DNA from: Haloarculaceae archaeon H-GB1-1
Lineage (GTDB): Archaea; Halobacteriota; Halobacteria; Halobacteriales; Haloarculaceae
Direction of reading: 5' to 3'
NCBI GenBank assembly: GCA_029688825.1
Contig: JARUKX010000015.1
Location: 1-64,000, forward strand
Length of the DNA: 64,000 bases
The notes below the pieces were generated by a model, which was not told where the DNA came from, did no database searches, and saw only the letters and a program-made list of their open reading frames with translations. The first letter of the stretch is position 1, and each line of letters opens with the position of its first letter. The position numbers and the translations under genes are program-made. Shown piece by piece: positions 7,833 through 15,918 of the stretch.

Positions 7833-9281
7833 TCACTCCCTCGCTTTGAGGTTGTGGACGGGTTCGAGCCACTCGAGAACCTCCGCGGTCGGGTCGAGCG
7901 CCTCCACGATGGCGTCAGTGGACTTGTACGCCATCGGCGCTTCGTCGAGGACGGATTCGACGACCGACTCGGAGTACACGTCCGCCATGGACTCCTCGAA
8001 CGCGGCGAGCGACCCCTCCTCGTGAGCCTGCCGGCGGCTCATATCGCGCCCGGCACCGTGGGGTGCCGTCCGGTGGTACTCGTCGTTGCCCCGGCCGCGG
8101 GCGATGATCGACCCGTCCGCCATGTTGAACGGGACGACGAGGCGCTGGCCGTCACGGGCGGGCGTCGCCCCCTTCCGGATGGTCAGGTCACGGAAGTCGA
8201 CGTAGTTGTGGACGGACTGGAAGCGGTCCACCGGCGACACCCCGAGGACGTCACAGATCGCCTCGCTCATCCGCTCGCGGTTCCATCGCGCGTACTGCTG
8301 GGCGAACAGCATGTCGACGAAGTAGCCGTGGGCCTCCCGGCCGTCGAGGTAGTCGAGGTCGGTGTTGCGGGACTCGGGCTCGGGTTCGATGGTCGATAGT
8401 TCCCCGAAGACCGCGTTTATCTCGTCGCCGTCGAAGTCGTTCCTGATGCACTCCTTCCTGAGATGGGACTCGCCCATGCCACCGGTCACCCAGGCGTAGA
8501 GGTCGGCGTCGCTGACCTCCGCTGGGTCGAACTTCAGGTACGATTCGAGATGGTCGGGGATCGACTCCCGAATGGCGTCGGCGTTGCGGTAGTTCGTCGC
8601 TCGGTGCTGCCAGTACTCCGCGACGGCCTTGCCCAGATAGCGCGACCCGCTGTGGACGACGAGCCAGTAGTCGCCGGTCTCGTTCGCTCGTGCGAACTCG
8701 ACGAAGTGGTTGCCGCCGCCGAGCGTTCCGACGCTCTGGATGACGTGCCCCATCCCCTGGTTCTGGTCGGCGAGGACGCGGTCGCACAGCGACGTGAAGT
8801 ATTCGCCGTCGTAGCCGTCGAACTCGAAGGACAGGGGGTCGACCGACTCGCCGAACTGCTGGCGATACGCCTCGTCGAACCGCTCGAAGACCCGGTTCGC
8901 GCGGTCGAAGGGGAACTCGTCCACCAGATGCACCGCGTCGTCGTAGTCGTGTACGGACCGCCCCATCGGGACGGCGTCGCGAACGCGTCGCTCCCGCTCC
9001 TCGTGAGCCAGCGGCAGTTCCGACCCGAGATTGGTCGCGGCCATCCCGCAGCCGACGTCGACGCCGACGACGTTCGGGACGATTCGGCGGCCCAGCGGCA
9101 TCGTGAACCCGACCGGCGCACCGGCTCCCCAGTGCGTGTCGGGCATGATCCGAACCGGTTCCGTGAACGCCTCGTGGTCGATGAGGTCCTGAATCTGCTG
9201 GAGACAGGACTCCTCGACGAGCGTCTCGTCGTCTACCATGATGCGCGCCGTCGTGTGCGCGCCGTCCAACTCGATGGGCAT
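7833..9281 (-). CDS. rtcB: RtcB-family RNA ligase, bacterial-type paralogue (482 aa)
   Basis: RtcB joins 2',3'-cyclic phosphate (or 3'-phosphate) RNA ends to 5'-OH ends through a GMP-histidine intermediate with Mn2+. Visible motifs are MPDTHWGAGAPVGFTMP (H50), VGVDVGCGM (D75, C78), SVGTLGGGNHF, VVHSGSRYLG, and the guanylylation-site region APHGAGRDMSRRQA near the C-terminus. The sequence follows the bacterial DVHWG.GA.VG pattern rather than the archaeal tRNA-splicing form with MPDGHQGYGFPVGG. It is thus probably a second RtcB used for RNA repair rather than the essential splicing ligase. The start at 9281 removes an arginine-rich spurious extension. Confidence 0.88.
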   Translation of the reverse strand: MPIELDGAHTTARIMVDDETLVEESCLQQIQDLIDHEAFTEPVRIMPDTHWGAGAPVGFTMPLGRRIVPNVVGVDVGCGMAATNLGSELPLAHEERERRVRDAVPMGRSVHDYDDAVHLVDEFPFDRANRVFERFDEAYRQQFGESVDPLSFEFDGYDGEYFTSLCDRVLADQNQGMGHVIQSVGTLGGGNHFVEFARANETGDYWLVVHSGSRYLGKAVAEYWQHRATNYRNADAIRESIPDHLESYLKFDPAEVSDADLYAWVTGGMGESHLRKECIRNDFDGDEINAVFGELSTIEPEPESRNTDLDYLDGREAHGYFVDMLFAQQYARWNRERMSEAICDVLGVSPVDRFQSVHNYVDFRDLTIRKGATPARDGQRLVVPFNMADGSIIARGRGNDEYHRTAPHGAGRDMSRRQAHEEGSLAAFEESMADVYSESVVESVLDEAPMAYKSTDAIVEALDPTAEVLEWLEPVHNLKARE

Positions 9282-9409
9282 CGTCGCTCGGGCTACCGTT
9301 TCGACGGCCACCTCTTGAGCATGACGAGACCGACGCGTGGGGCGCGTTCCTCCGCTCCCATTCGTGACAGTGAGACAACGTTTATCTCCTGGGGAGTTCA
9401 TGTCCTCGT

Positions 9410-9697
9410 ATGGCACCGACAGAGCCAGCCGAATCCGAGACGGTTCGCAAGCGAATAGACGAGGGAATCGACGAATCCGCTATGGAGTCGGTTCTCGAAG
9501 ACGTTCACGGGGAGACTCCCCACGAAGACGCCGCGGGCGCACTCAGTGCGGTCGCTGCGGAGGAGGCCGCCGAGATCGCCGAACAGGCGTCGGCTCGGGC
9601 CCGGCGACGAAATCGGGAAATCACGCCCGAGGACGTGGCGAAGGCCGCCGAGGCACGCCGCAAGCAGTGGCGAATGGGTCGCCATTACGGACCCTGA
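9410..9697 (+). CDS. Histone-fold-like small protein (95 aa)
   Basis: After an acidic N-terminus (1-25), the sequence MESVLEDVHGETPHEDAAGA starts a pattern matching histone alpha-1/loop-1/alpha-2. The motif HEDAAGALSAVAAEEAAEIA corresponds to S-x-D-A-x-x-x-L in archaeal histones, and RRNREITPEDVAKAAEA matches the R-x-I-T-x-x-D-V loop 2 and helix 3. The basic tail KQWRMGRHYGP follows. It diverges from rtcB with a 128-base shared promoter region. The histone-fold call rests on pattern only; DNA binding is inferred. Confidence 0.65.
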   Translation: MAPTEPAESETVRKRIDEGIDESAMESVLEDVHGETPHEDAAGALSAVAAEEAAEIAEQASARARRRNREITPEDVAKAAEARRKQWRMGRHYGP

Positions 9698-9770
9698 GTC
9701 GGGCCTCCGAACGCCGTCGCGGAGTCCCACCGCCTGCGATTTATCCGGCACCCGCTCGTAGCTACAGTCG

Positions 9771-10727
9771 ATGGACCGGGTCGTACTGCGCGCGCTGATG
9801 GCGCTCGTCGGCCTGCTGACGCTGTTCGTCTACCTCGCTGGGGCCGTCCTCAGCTACGCGGCACTGCGGATCGTGTTGACCGGCCCCCTCTCGGCGAAGA
9901 CCGTTGTCGCGTACCTCCTCGTCCTCACGGCTGTCGGTGGATACCTGACCTACCGCTTCGGCACGCGACAGTTGCTCTCGGAGATCCGGGCCCGGCCACT
10001 GACGAGAGCGACCAGTCCGCGACTCCTCGACCGGGTCTCCCTCCTCAGCCACCACTTCGGCGTCGCCGAGCCACGCGTCTACGTCGCCCAGATGGCGACC
10101 CCGAACGCGTTCGCGATGGGGAGTCCCCGCGACAGCGTCATCGTCGTGGACCGCTCTCTGTTCCGTCTGCTCGACGCGGCCGAGTTCGAAGCCATTCTGG
10201 CCCACGAACTCGCGCACGTCGCCCGATACGACGGCCTCGTCCAGACGATGGCCTACAGCGCGCTCCGCACCGTCGCCGGTGTCGTCTTGCTCGCGCTACT
10301 GCCGGTCACCTTACTCATCTCCGGATTCGCCCGTTCGATTGCCTGGGTTCGCGGCCGACCCGTTCAGTGGACGGCGACGCTCCCGGGGCGACTCCACAGG
10401 GGTGTCGAGTTGCTGCTCGTGCTCGTCATGTTCCTCCTGACGCTCCCGCTCCTGGCGTACTCGCGACGTCGCGAGTTCGCAGCGGACGCGAGGGCCGTCG
10501 AAGCGACCGGAACCCCGAACGCGCTGGCGAGCGCGATATGGAAGATCGACCGCGCTGCTCACAGGAAGTGGGGCTTCCTCTCGACGCTCTCCGTCCGTGG
10601 GGAAGACGAAACCGCGTTCACGGACCTCCTCTCGACCCATCCGGCGGTCGAAGACCGCATCGGGCGGTTGCGGACGACCGCAAAAGCTCGAGAGGAACGA
10701 TCTGGACCCAACCGGAAAATACATTGA
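9771..10727 (+). CDS. HtpX-like M48 family metalloprotease (318 aa)
   Basis: Two membrane segments near the N-terminus (about 8-35 and 42-62) precede the zinc motif HELAH at about residue 144. Two more hydrophobic segments follow (165-190, 215-232), and then RRREFAADARAVEAT, which supplies the third zinc ligand (the E of EFAAD). This is the layout of HtpX, a membrane-bound quality-control endopeptidase whose active site faces the cytosol. Haloarchaea usually carry several paralogues, so the assignment to a specific stress role is open. The sensor kinase follows after 22 bases and may be co-transcribed. Confidence 0.9.
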   Translation: MDRVVLRALMALVGLLTLFVYLAGAVLSYAALRIVLTGPLSAKTVVAYLLVLTAVGGYLTYRFGTRQLLSEIRARPLTRATSPRLLDRVSLLSHHFGVAEPRVYVAQMATPNAFAMGSPRDSVIVVDRSLFRLLDAAEFEAILAHELAHVARYDGLVQTMAYSALRTVAGVVLLALLPVTLLISGFARSIAWVRGRPVQWTATLPGRLHRGVELLLVLVMFLLTLPLLAYSRRREFAADARAVEATGTPNALASAIWKIDRAAHRKWGFLSTLSVRGEDETAFTDLLSTHPAVEDRIGRLRTTAKAREERSGPNRKIH

Positions 10728-10749
10728 GCGAGTCCCACAATACGATCCA

Positions 10750-12699
10750 ATGACAACCGCTCGGCGCGTCGTCTTTCTCGGAACCTCGACGGGCGTTCGA
10801 GACCTCCAATCGGGACTGGCCTCGCTGAGCGGCGAATGGACAGTGGACGTCGCTGAGACGGTCGACGCCACCGTCCTTCGGCAGTCTTCGATAGAGTGCG
10901 TCGTCTTCGACGTCGACTCGTACGACTCGGAGAGGGTCGTGAACGTCGTCGGAGAATCGGTCCCGATCGTCGCGATCGTCGACGCCGACGACGTCGCCGC
11001 GATAGCGGACCTCGTTCGCGATGGCGTCTGTGAGTGGTTTCCCACGAACCTCCTGTCGGCGGACCCCGAATCGCTCGCCGTGAGAGTGCGGAACGTCGCC
11101 GACCGCTCCCGGAGACTCCAGCGGGAGACCCAGTTGGATCGAATCAATCGCGTCGTCAGGGACGTACATCGCGAGCTCGTCAGAGCGACCGACCGGGCGT
11201 CGCTCGAACAGCGCGTCTGTGACGTCATCAGCGGCTCCGAGCCATACGTGTTCGCGTGGATCGGCGAAAACGACCCCGAAACCGCGGAGCTGAAACCGCG
11301 CGCGTCGGCCGGAATCGAGCAATCGTATCTGGACGAGATCAGCGTGACCACCGACGCGACGGCGACCGGGAAGGGGCCGGCCGGCACCGCGTATCGAACG
11401 CGGGAGGTCGCTGTCGTCCAGAACATGGCCGAGAGCGAATCCTTCGAACCCTGGCGCCAGGCGGCCACCGAGCGTGGGTATCGGTCGGCCGCAGCCATTC
11501 CCATCCAGTACAGGGACGACCTCCTCGGAATGCTCCTCGTGTACTCTGACCGGCAGTTCGCGTTCGACGAGAACGAGCGGGCGCTGCTCGAATCCGTCGC
11601 CGAGGACCTCGGGTTCGCTATCGACTCGATAGAGAACCGCAAGCGCGTGGACCGATACAGCGAACTCACCCAGCACGCACCGGTCGGAATCTATCGGACG
11701 GAAGCCATCGAAGGCGGTCGCATCGTCGAGGCGAATCCCGCGCTCGCGTCTATCTTCGACGCCGAAACTCCCGACGACCTCATCGGCGAACAGGTCAGGG
11801 ACTTCTACATCGACCCCGAGGACCGGGAAGCGCTCGTCTCGAACGCCATGAGCGATACGGTGACGCAGGTGGAGATGCGGTTCCGAACGCTCGCCGGTGA
11901 CGAGGTGTGGGGGATGCTCACGGAGATCTACTTCGAGGACGCCGACGGGACGGCGTACTTCGACGGGGCGCTGACGGACGTCACACAGCGCAAAGAGTTC
12001 GAACGGCAGCTCCAGGAGCAAAACGACCTGCTGGAGGAACGCAGCGACCAGTTCGAGTTCTTCAACGACCTCCTCCGTCACGAGGTGCTGAACGGGATGA
12101 GCGTCATCCTCGGGAACGCGGACCGTCTCGCGTCGGAGTGGCCGGACGACGAGCGCCCACCGATGATCGAAGTGATTCGGAGTCGGAGCAACGACATCGT
12201 CGACGTGGTCCAGAACGTGCGCGAGGTGCTCGACCGCCTGACTGCGGAGGACTTCGAACTGTCTGTCGTCGACATCGGCGAGGTTCTCTCACACCGCGTC
12301 GCGTACCTCCAGTCCGTGTATCCGGAAGCAAACGTCTCTCTCGACGTCTCAGAACCGGAACCCGTGCTCGCCGACGAGTTCCTGGGTGACGCGCTGGACA
12401 ACGTCCTCCAGAACGCCGTCCAGCACAACGACGCGGCGAATCCCTCAGTCGACGTCACCGTCACGAGCGATGGCGCGACGACGACGGTCGCCATCGCAGA
12501 CGACGGGCCGGGCGTTCCGGACGAGAAGAAATCCGAACTGTTCGAACCGACCGACGTCCCGCTGGACTCGGCCGCTCACGGGTTCGGACTCTACTTCGTC
12601 AACACGCTCGTCTCGCGATACGGTGGGGCCATCGAGGTCTGGGACAACGACCCGACCGGAGCGGTGTTCGAACTGACCTTCCAGTCGGCGCGCGAATGA
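10750..12699 (+). CDS. Receiver-like/GAF/PAS sensor histidine kinase (649 aa)
   Basis: Domain order: a receiver-like N-terminal domain (about 1-120), a GAF domain (about 150-300, ending LLVYSDRQFAFDENERALLESVAEDL), a PAS domain (about 305-430, with FDGALTDVTQRKEFERQLQEQ), then HisKA with FNDLLRHEVLNGM, where H444 is the phospho-acceptor. The ATPase domain has an N-box at about 550-562 (DNVLQNAVQHND), G1 DDGPGVP and G2 HGFGLYFV. No membrane segment is visible, so it is a cytosolic sensor. No response regulator is adjacent, as is common in haloarchaea. The start at 10750 is chosen because the upstream frame overlaps the protease gene. Confidence 0.88.
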   Translation: MTTARRVVFLGTSTGVRDLQSGLASLSGEWTVDVAETVDATVLRQSSIECVVFDVDSYDSERVVNVVGESVPIVAIVDADDVAAIADLVRDGVCEWFPTNLLSADPESLAVRVRNVADRSRRLQRETQLDRINRVVRDVHRELVRATDRASLEQRVCDVISGSEPYVFAWIGENDPETAELKPRASAGIEQSYLDEISVTTDATATGKGPAGTAYRTREVAVVQNMAESESFEPWRQAATERGYRSAAAIPIQYRDDLLGMLLVYSDRQFAFDENERALLESVAEDLGFAIDSIENRKRVDRYSELTQHAPVGIYRTEAIEGGRIVEANPALASIFDAETPDDLIGEQVRDFYIDPEDREALVSNAMSDTVTQVEMRFRTLAGDEVWGMLTEIYFEDADGTAYFDGALTDVTQRKEFERQLQEQNDLLEERSDQFEFFNDLLRHEVLNGMSVILGNADRLASEWPDDERPPMIEVIRSRSNDIVDVVQNVREVLDRLTAEDFELSVVDIGEVLSHRVAYLQSVYPEANVSLDVSEPEPVLADEFLGDALDNVLQNAVQHNDAANPSVDVTVTSDGATTTVAIADDGPGVPDEKKSELFEPTDVPLDSAAHGFGLYFVNTLVSRYGGAIEVWDNDPTGAVFELTFQSARE

Positions 12700-12721
12700 C
12701 TCGGCAGGAAATGGACGAACC

Positions 12722-12813
12722 GTCCACGGGTGGGACGGCGGGGCCACGCCGTCCCGCCAGTGGACAGTAGCGTCGACTACTGGGCTAGTGTCCCGGCCGT
12801 TCCGGACGGCCGG
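12722..12813 (+). terminator. Two consecutive strong hairpins after the kinase gene
   Basis: The first hairpin pairs GGGACGGCG (12732-12740) with CGCCGTCCC (12747-12755) around a 6-base loop, and its base is extended by GTCCAC/GTGGAC (12722-12727 and 12760-12765). The second pairs CCGGCCGT (12793-12800) with ACGGCCGG (12806-12813). Neither is followed by a T run, so the terminator call is inferred from position just after the kinase stop. They could also stabilise the 3' end of the mRNA. Confidence 0.45.
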
Positions 12814-13059
12814 ACGCTGATGGTAGCGTTCGTCGTCGCACGGTGCAACGTCGGCAGGTGGGGCATCACGACGACGGTCCGGAGCCACGGTGACGTCGTC
12901 GCGTTCGGATCTGGCAGGGTCACGTTCGTCCCCCGACGGAGATGGGAGCTAGCATCTCGGTCACTGCCGACACTCGATACTGGGTGTCTGACCACCAAAA
13001 ATCGAAGCGCGTATTCTCACGACCCTGCAATACCCCGGAATCGCGGCCGCGACCCGTCC

Positions 13060-13197
13060 TCACATGGCCTGACAATCCGGACACGAGGGTTGCTTTGGCT
13101 CGGTGAAGAACCCGACCGTTCGTCGGCCGGTCCGTCGCCACCACGTCTCACAATCTGGGCACTGTTCGAATCGGTGGAACTGCGTCGTTTGCTCCAT
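13060..13197 (-). CDS. 45-aa double-CPDC zinc-finger micro-protein
   Basis: The frame reads MEQTTQFHRFEQCPDCETWW and ends KQPSCPDCQAM, so two CPDC knuckles are separated by about 24 residues. This is a minimal zinc ribbon with aromatic and arginine residues between. The ATG at 13197 lies about 28 bases below a TATAAAT box (minus strand, about 13222-13228), which supports a leaderless gene. The rest of 12814-13059 shows no gene. Function unknown; the cysteine spacing and promoter are the only support, but together they are persuasive. Confidence 0.65.
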   Translation of the reverse strand: MEQTTQFHRFEQCPDCETWWRRTGRRTVGFFTEPKQPSCPDCQAM

Positions 13198-13275
13198 ACA
13201 CGAGTCTATAATGGTTTATCATTTATATCTTGTCCAGGAACGACTCGATATTCCTTAAGGACCTAGAACAGGAAG

Positions 13276-14031
13276 TCACACCGAGTCCGCTCGCGCCGCC
13301 TCGAATACGTCGTCGTGAAGTCGCTCGGTCACGTGATCCATCAACCACTGGAGATTGACGGTGTCGTCGCGGTTGTAGGAGACGAGCGTCTCCAGCGCCG
13401 ATTCGTCGCCGGCTTCGTACTCCCGCCACAGGCGAACGGCGTCCTCACCGGAGAGGTCGGGTCGGTCGCGTTCGAGGCCCACGTCCTTCTCGATGGTCTT
13501 GAGACCGCCCGAGAGACCGATCCGCTTGCAGGGGTACATGAGGTCGACGTGCGGGAGCGAGACGTCGAGGTCGAACGCCGTTTCGAGGAACGGCACGTCG
13601 AAGCGCTTGCCGTTGAACGTCACCAGTAACTGGCTATCGGCCAACTCGGCGCTGAGACGCTCGGCGCTCAGGTCCCGACCGTTGACGAACGTCTTCGTCT
13701 CGCCGCCGCGATGGAGGCTGACGACGGTCACGTCGTTGCGATACTGGTCGAGGCCCGTGGTCTCGATGTCCAGGAAGCAGGCGTCCTCGCGGAAGTTCTC
13801 GTACAGTCGCCAGTGGCTCCCGGACGGAAACGCCCGGTCGAAGTACGCTGCGTTGCCGTCGTCGAGATGCACCGCCGCCTGTTCGATGAACTCCTCGATC
13901 CGGTCAGCCGTCTTCGGCCCGACGGCCGACGGCTCGAAGTCGTCCCAGTGGGTCACGCCGTCCGCCCAGAGCCGTCGCTCGGTCGTTTCGCCGACGCCCG
14001 AGACGGGGATGAAACTGTTCTCGATTCGCAC
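13276..14031 (-). CDS. Ribonuclease H-like DEDD exonuclease-type protein (251 aa)
   Basis: The core begins CFLDIETTGLDQYRNDVTVVSLH (the D-x-E of exo motif I). It continues with LLVTFNGKRFDVPFLE (motif II) and a C-terminal YNRDDTVNLQWL (motif III with the last aspartate). This arrangement is the YprB/RNase H-like family of 3'-5' exonuclease folds. An N-terminal ~70 residue part (helix-hairpin-like, WADGVTHWDDFEPSAVGPKT) precedes it. The start is GTG at 14031, about 29 bases below a TATTTC element. It diverges from the SRPBCC gene, and the substrate (DNA or RNA) is not known. Confidence 0.78.
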   Translation of the reverse strand: MRIENSFIPVSGVGETTERRLWADGVTHWDDFEPSAVGPKTADRIEEFIEQAAVHLDDGNAAYFDRAFPSGSHWRLYENFREDACFLDIETTGLDQYRNDVTVVSLHRGGETKTFVNGRDLSAERLSAELADSQLLVTFNGKRFDVPFLETAFDLDVSLPHVDLMYPCKRIGLSGGLKTIEKDVGLERDRPDLSGEDAVRLWREYEAGDESALETLVSYNRDDTVNLQWLMDHVTERLHDDVFEAARADSV

Positions 14032-14151
14032 GGTAGAGGACAGGCGAGACCCGGTGAAATACCTTTCTCGTCGCTCCCGTCCGAACACGTTCGCGCCGAG
14101 ATGACGAGGGGACCAACAACGGTATCGGCCCGCCGACCGAACGGCCGAGAT

Positions 14152-14574
14152 ATGCAGACCGTATCGGTCGAACGGGACCTCGACGGTGACGCCGACGCCG
14201 TTCGCGACGCGATGGCGGACGTCGAGGCGTTCATGCTCGCGGCCGGCTTCGACGTGGTCACGGTCGAAGACGACGCGATCCATCTGGAGAACCGCGTCGG
14301 CATCGCGACCCTGCAACTGGACCTCCGAATCGTCGACGGCGACGGCGACCTCGAATACGTACAGGAGGACGGCATCTTCCGCGAGATGCGTACCAGCTAT
14401 CACCTCGAACCAACTCCAAACGGTGCGACGATCACAGCGACGACGGACTTCGCCGTCGACGTCAGCCTCGTCGGCGAACTGCTCGACGCGACCGTGATCA
14501 AGCGCCAACGTCGGAAGGAACTGAACGCGCAGTTCGACTACCTCGAGCGGGTCGCGGCCGGCGAACCAGCGTAG
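14152..14574 (+). CDS. SRPBCC-fold (START-like) protein (140 aa)
   Basis: The sequence MQTVSVERDLDGDADAVRDA opens like polyketide-cyclase/CoxG-type START proteins. An alternating beta pattern in the centre and a C-terminal long helix (VGELLDATVIKRQRRKELNAQFDYLE) complete the fold. Such proteins bind hydrophobic ligands or act as chaperones. Nothing in the residues identifies a ligand. It starts 121 bases from the GTG start of the divergent RNase H-like gene. Confidence 0.7.
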   Translation: MQTVSVERDLDGDADAVRDAMADVEAFMLAAGFDVVTVEDDAIHLENRVGIATLQLDLRIVDGDGDLEYVQEDGIFREMRTSYHLEPTPNGATITATTDFAVDVSLVGELLDATVIKRQRRKELNAQFDYLERVAAGEPA

Positions 14575-14585
14575 GCCGGCCCATC

Positions 14586-14633
14586 ACGGTACACACGGCC
14601 GGTCGAACGGACGGTACACACGGCTGGTCGAAC
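14586..14633 (+). repeat. Two 23-bp direct repeats upstream of a bat-type regulator
   Basis: ACGGTACACACGGC is followed by C or T and then GGTCGAAC, at 14586-14608 and again at 14611-14633, with one mismatch. A third partial copy of ACACAC follows. The pair sits about 75-120 bases before the regulator start at 14710. It may be an operator; this is inference from position. Confidence 0.5.
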
Positions 14634-14709
14634 AAGCGACACACACGTGTATTCGAACATGTTCGGGGAACTCGTTGGGCATGTCGAGGTCCACGTTTCA
14701 GGTAGGACC

Positions 14710-15366
14710 ATGCCGTGTGCAAACCTCCGAATCGACATTCCCGAGGGCGTCTGGATCGGCGACGTGTCGCGTGAGCACCCCGAGACTCGGTTCCGCATTC
14801 TCTCGGCGTTCGCCGGCGAGGACGCCGGCGTTGGGCTCGCCGAGATCACCGGGCCGGCCCTCTCGAAGGTCGTGACCGCAATCGACGACGCCGACGCCGT
14901 TCTCGAATGCGCCCCGCTCCAGTTCGACGACGAGCGCGCGCTGGTGCAGTTCGAGACCGACCTCCCGCTCTTGCTCTCGCCCGTGCAGGACTCCGGTGCG
15001 CCGATGAAGCTCCCGTTCGACATCGTCGACGGCGAGGCAAGCTGGGAGGTGACCGCGTCACGTGACCGGCTGTCCCGACTCGGAACCCAACTCGACCAAC
15101 TCGGAATCCGCTTCCACGTCGACAGCGTTCAGCAACGCGTCGAGATGGACCAACTCCTCACCGAGCGCCAGCAGTCGCTCGTCCGCGCCGCGGTGGACCA
15201 GGGCTACTACGACACCCCGCGGGGATGCTCGCTGACCGACCTCGCCGCGGAACTGGACATCGCGAAGTCGACCTGCTCGGAGACGCTCCACCGCGCCGAG
15301 GAGAAGATCGTCAAATCGTTCGTCGAGGAGTCGGCCGAACCGTCCGCGTCGCCCGTCGTGCAGTGA
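14710..15366 (+). CDS. Bat-type helix-turn-helix transcription regulator (218 aa)
   Basis: The C-terminal domain (about 155-212) reads LTERQQSLVRAAVDQGYYDT, PRGCSLTDLAAELDIAKSTC and SETLHRAEEKIV. That is the HTH_10 bacterio-opsin-activator domain typical of haloarchaea. The N-terminal part (1-150) is the usual beta-rich sensory/dimerisation region of this family, without a visible Cys-rich motif. The start at 14710 (MPCANLRIDIPEG) is favoured because upstream residues run into the direct-repeat region. The regulon is unknown. Confidence 0.85.
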   Translation: MPCANLRIDIPEGVWIGDVSREHPETRFRILSAFAGEDAGVGLAEITGPALSKVVTAIDDADAVLECAPLQFDDERALVQFETDLPLLLSPVQDSGAPMKLPFDIVDGEASWEVTASRDRLSRLGTQLDQLGIRFHVDSVQQRVEMDQLLTERQQSLVRAAVDQGYYDTPRGCSLTDLAAELDIAKSTCSETLHRAEEKIVKSFVEESAEPSASPVVQ

Positions 15367-15918
15367 GGCCACAAAGTGCTACGCTCGGTCATCCAGTCGG
15401 CTCTGCTGGACACTCGGATGGCGATGGATGGTGCGGGCTGGCTGTCGAGTATCTCCGCAAGGAGCAGTTACAGGATACTATCTGCGTGAACCGCCTCGGG
15501 GTCAAGCCCCGAGGCACTCGACCTGCTCCGCCCGTAGACTTCATCTGTCTCGCTGTCCGCGTCGTAGTCCATCGGTGTGTTGCAGTGTTCGTCACGTTCC
15601 GTGTGGGTCATCGATACGCTGGGTATGACGTGCTGAAGAATATGTGTCTCAAGAATCATCGCTGACACGTCCACCGGCTCGCGCTGTGTATACAGTCCGA
15701 TCTCGCCGAATCAATGGTAAACCGCTAGTATGGGTGTGCGAGATACAGAGGTTCTATGCAGTAAGCGGGAGTTCGTTTATTTCACCAAAGGTTCCAGAAC
15801 TATCCGTTAGGACGTTTGTGCGTGGTTACCTCAGTGCCGAGTTGAACCGTCGATTTTTCCAACCTATACTGGATGAGTTGTATCCGATGATGGATTTAGT
15901 CCGGGAATTGGGACCGAA
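15367..15918. other. Gene-poor stretch at the left edge of the IS-rich island
   Basis: The stretch contains a perfect hairpin (15493-15515) and no frame that I accept as a gene. A 111-codon plus-strand frame (15644-15979) exists but runs into the 3' end of the opposite exported-protein gene and has no family signature. DNA from about 15700 on is less GC-rich than the flanks, matching the accessory island that follows. Confidence 0.4.
15493..15515 (+). terminator. Perfect 9-bp hairpin, possible terminator or IS200/IS605-type end
   Basis: GCCTCGGGG pairs with CCCCGAGGC around the loop TCAAG. It is 127 bases past the regulator stop, so it may terminate that transcript. Short imperfect palindromes of this kind also form the right end of IS200/IS605 elements, but no tnpA or tnpB remnant was identified nearby, so the mobile-element reading remains speculative. 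Confidence 0.4.

Noticed and set aside
15468-15674. Possible TnpB or IS200/IS605 remnant around the 15493 hairpin
   Set aside because: No zinc-finger or RuvC-like motif of TnpB and no HUH motif of TnpA is visible; only the hairpin hints at it.
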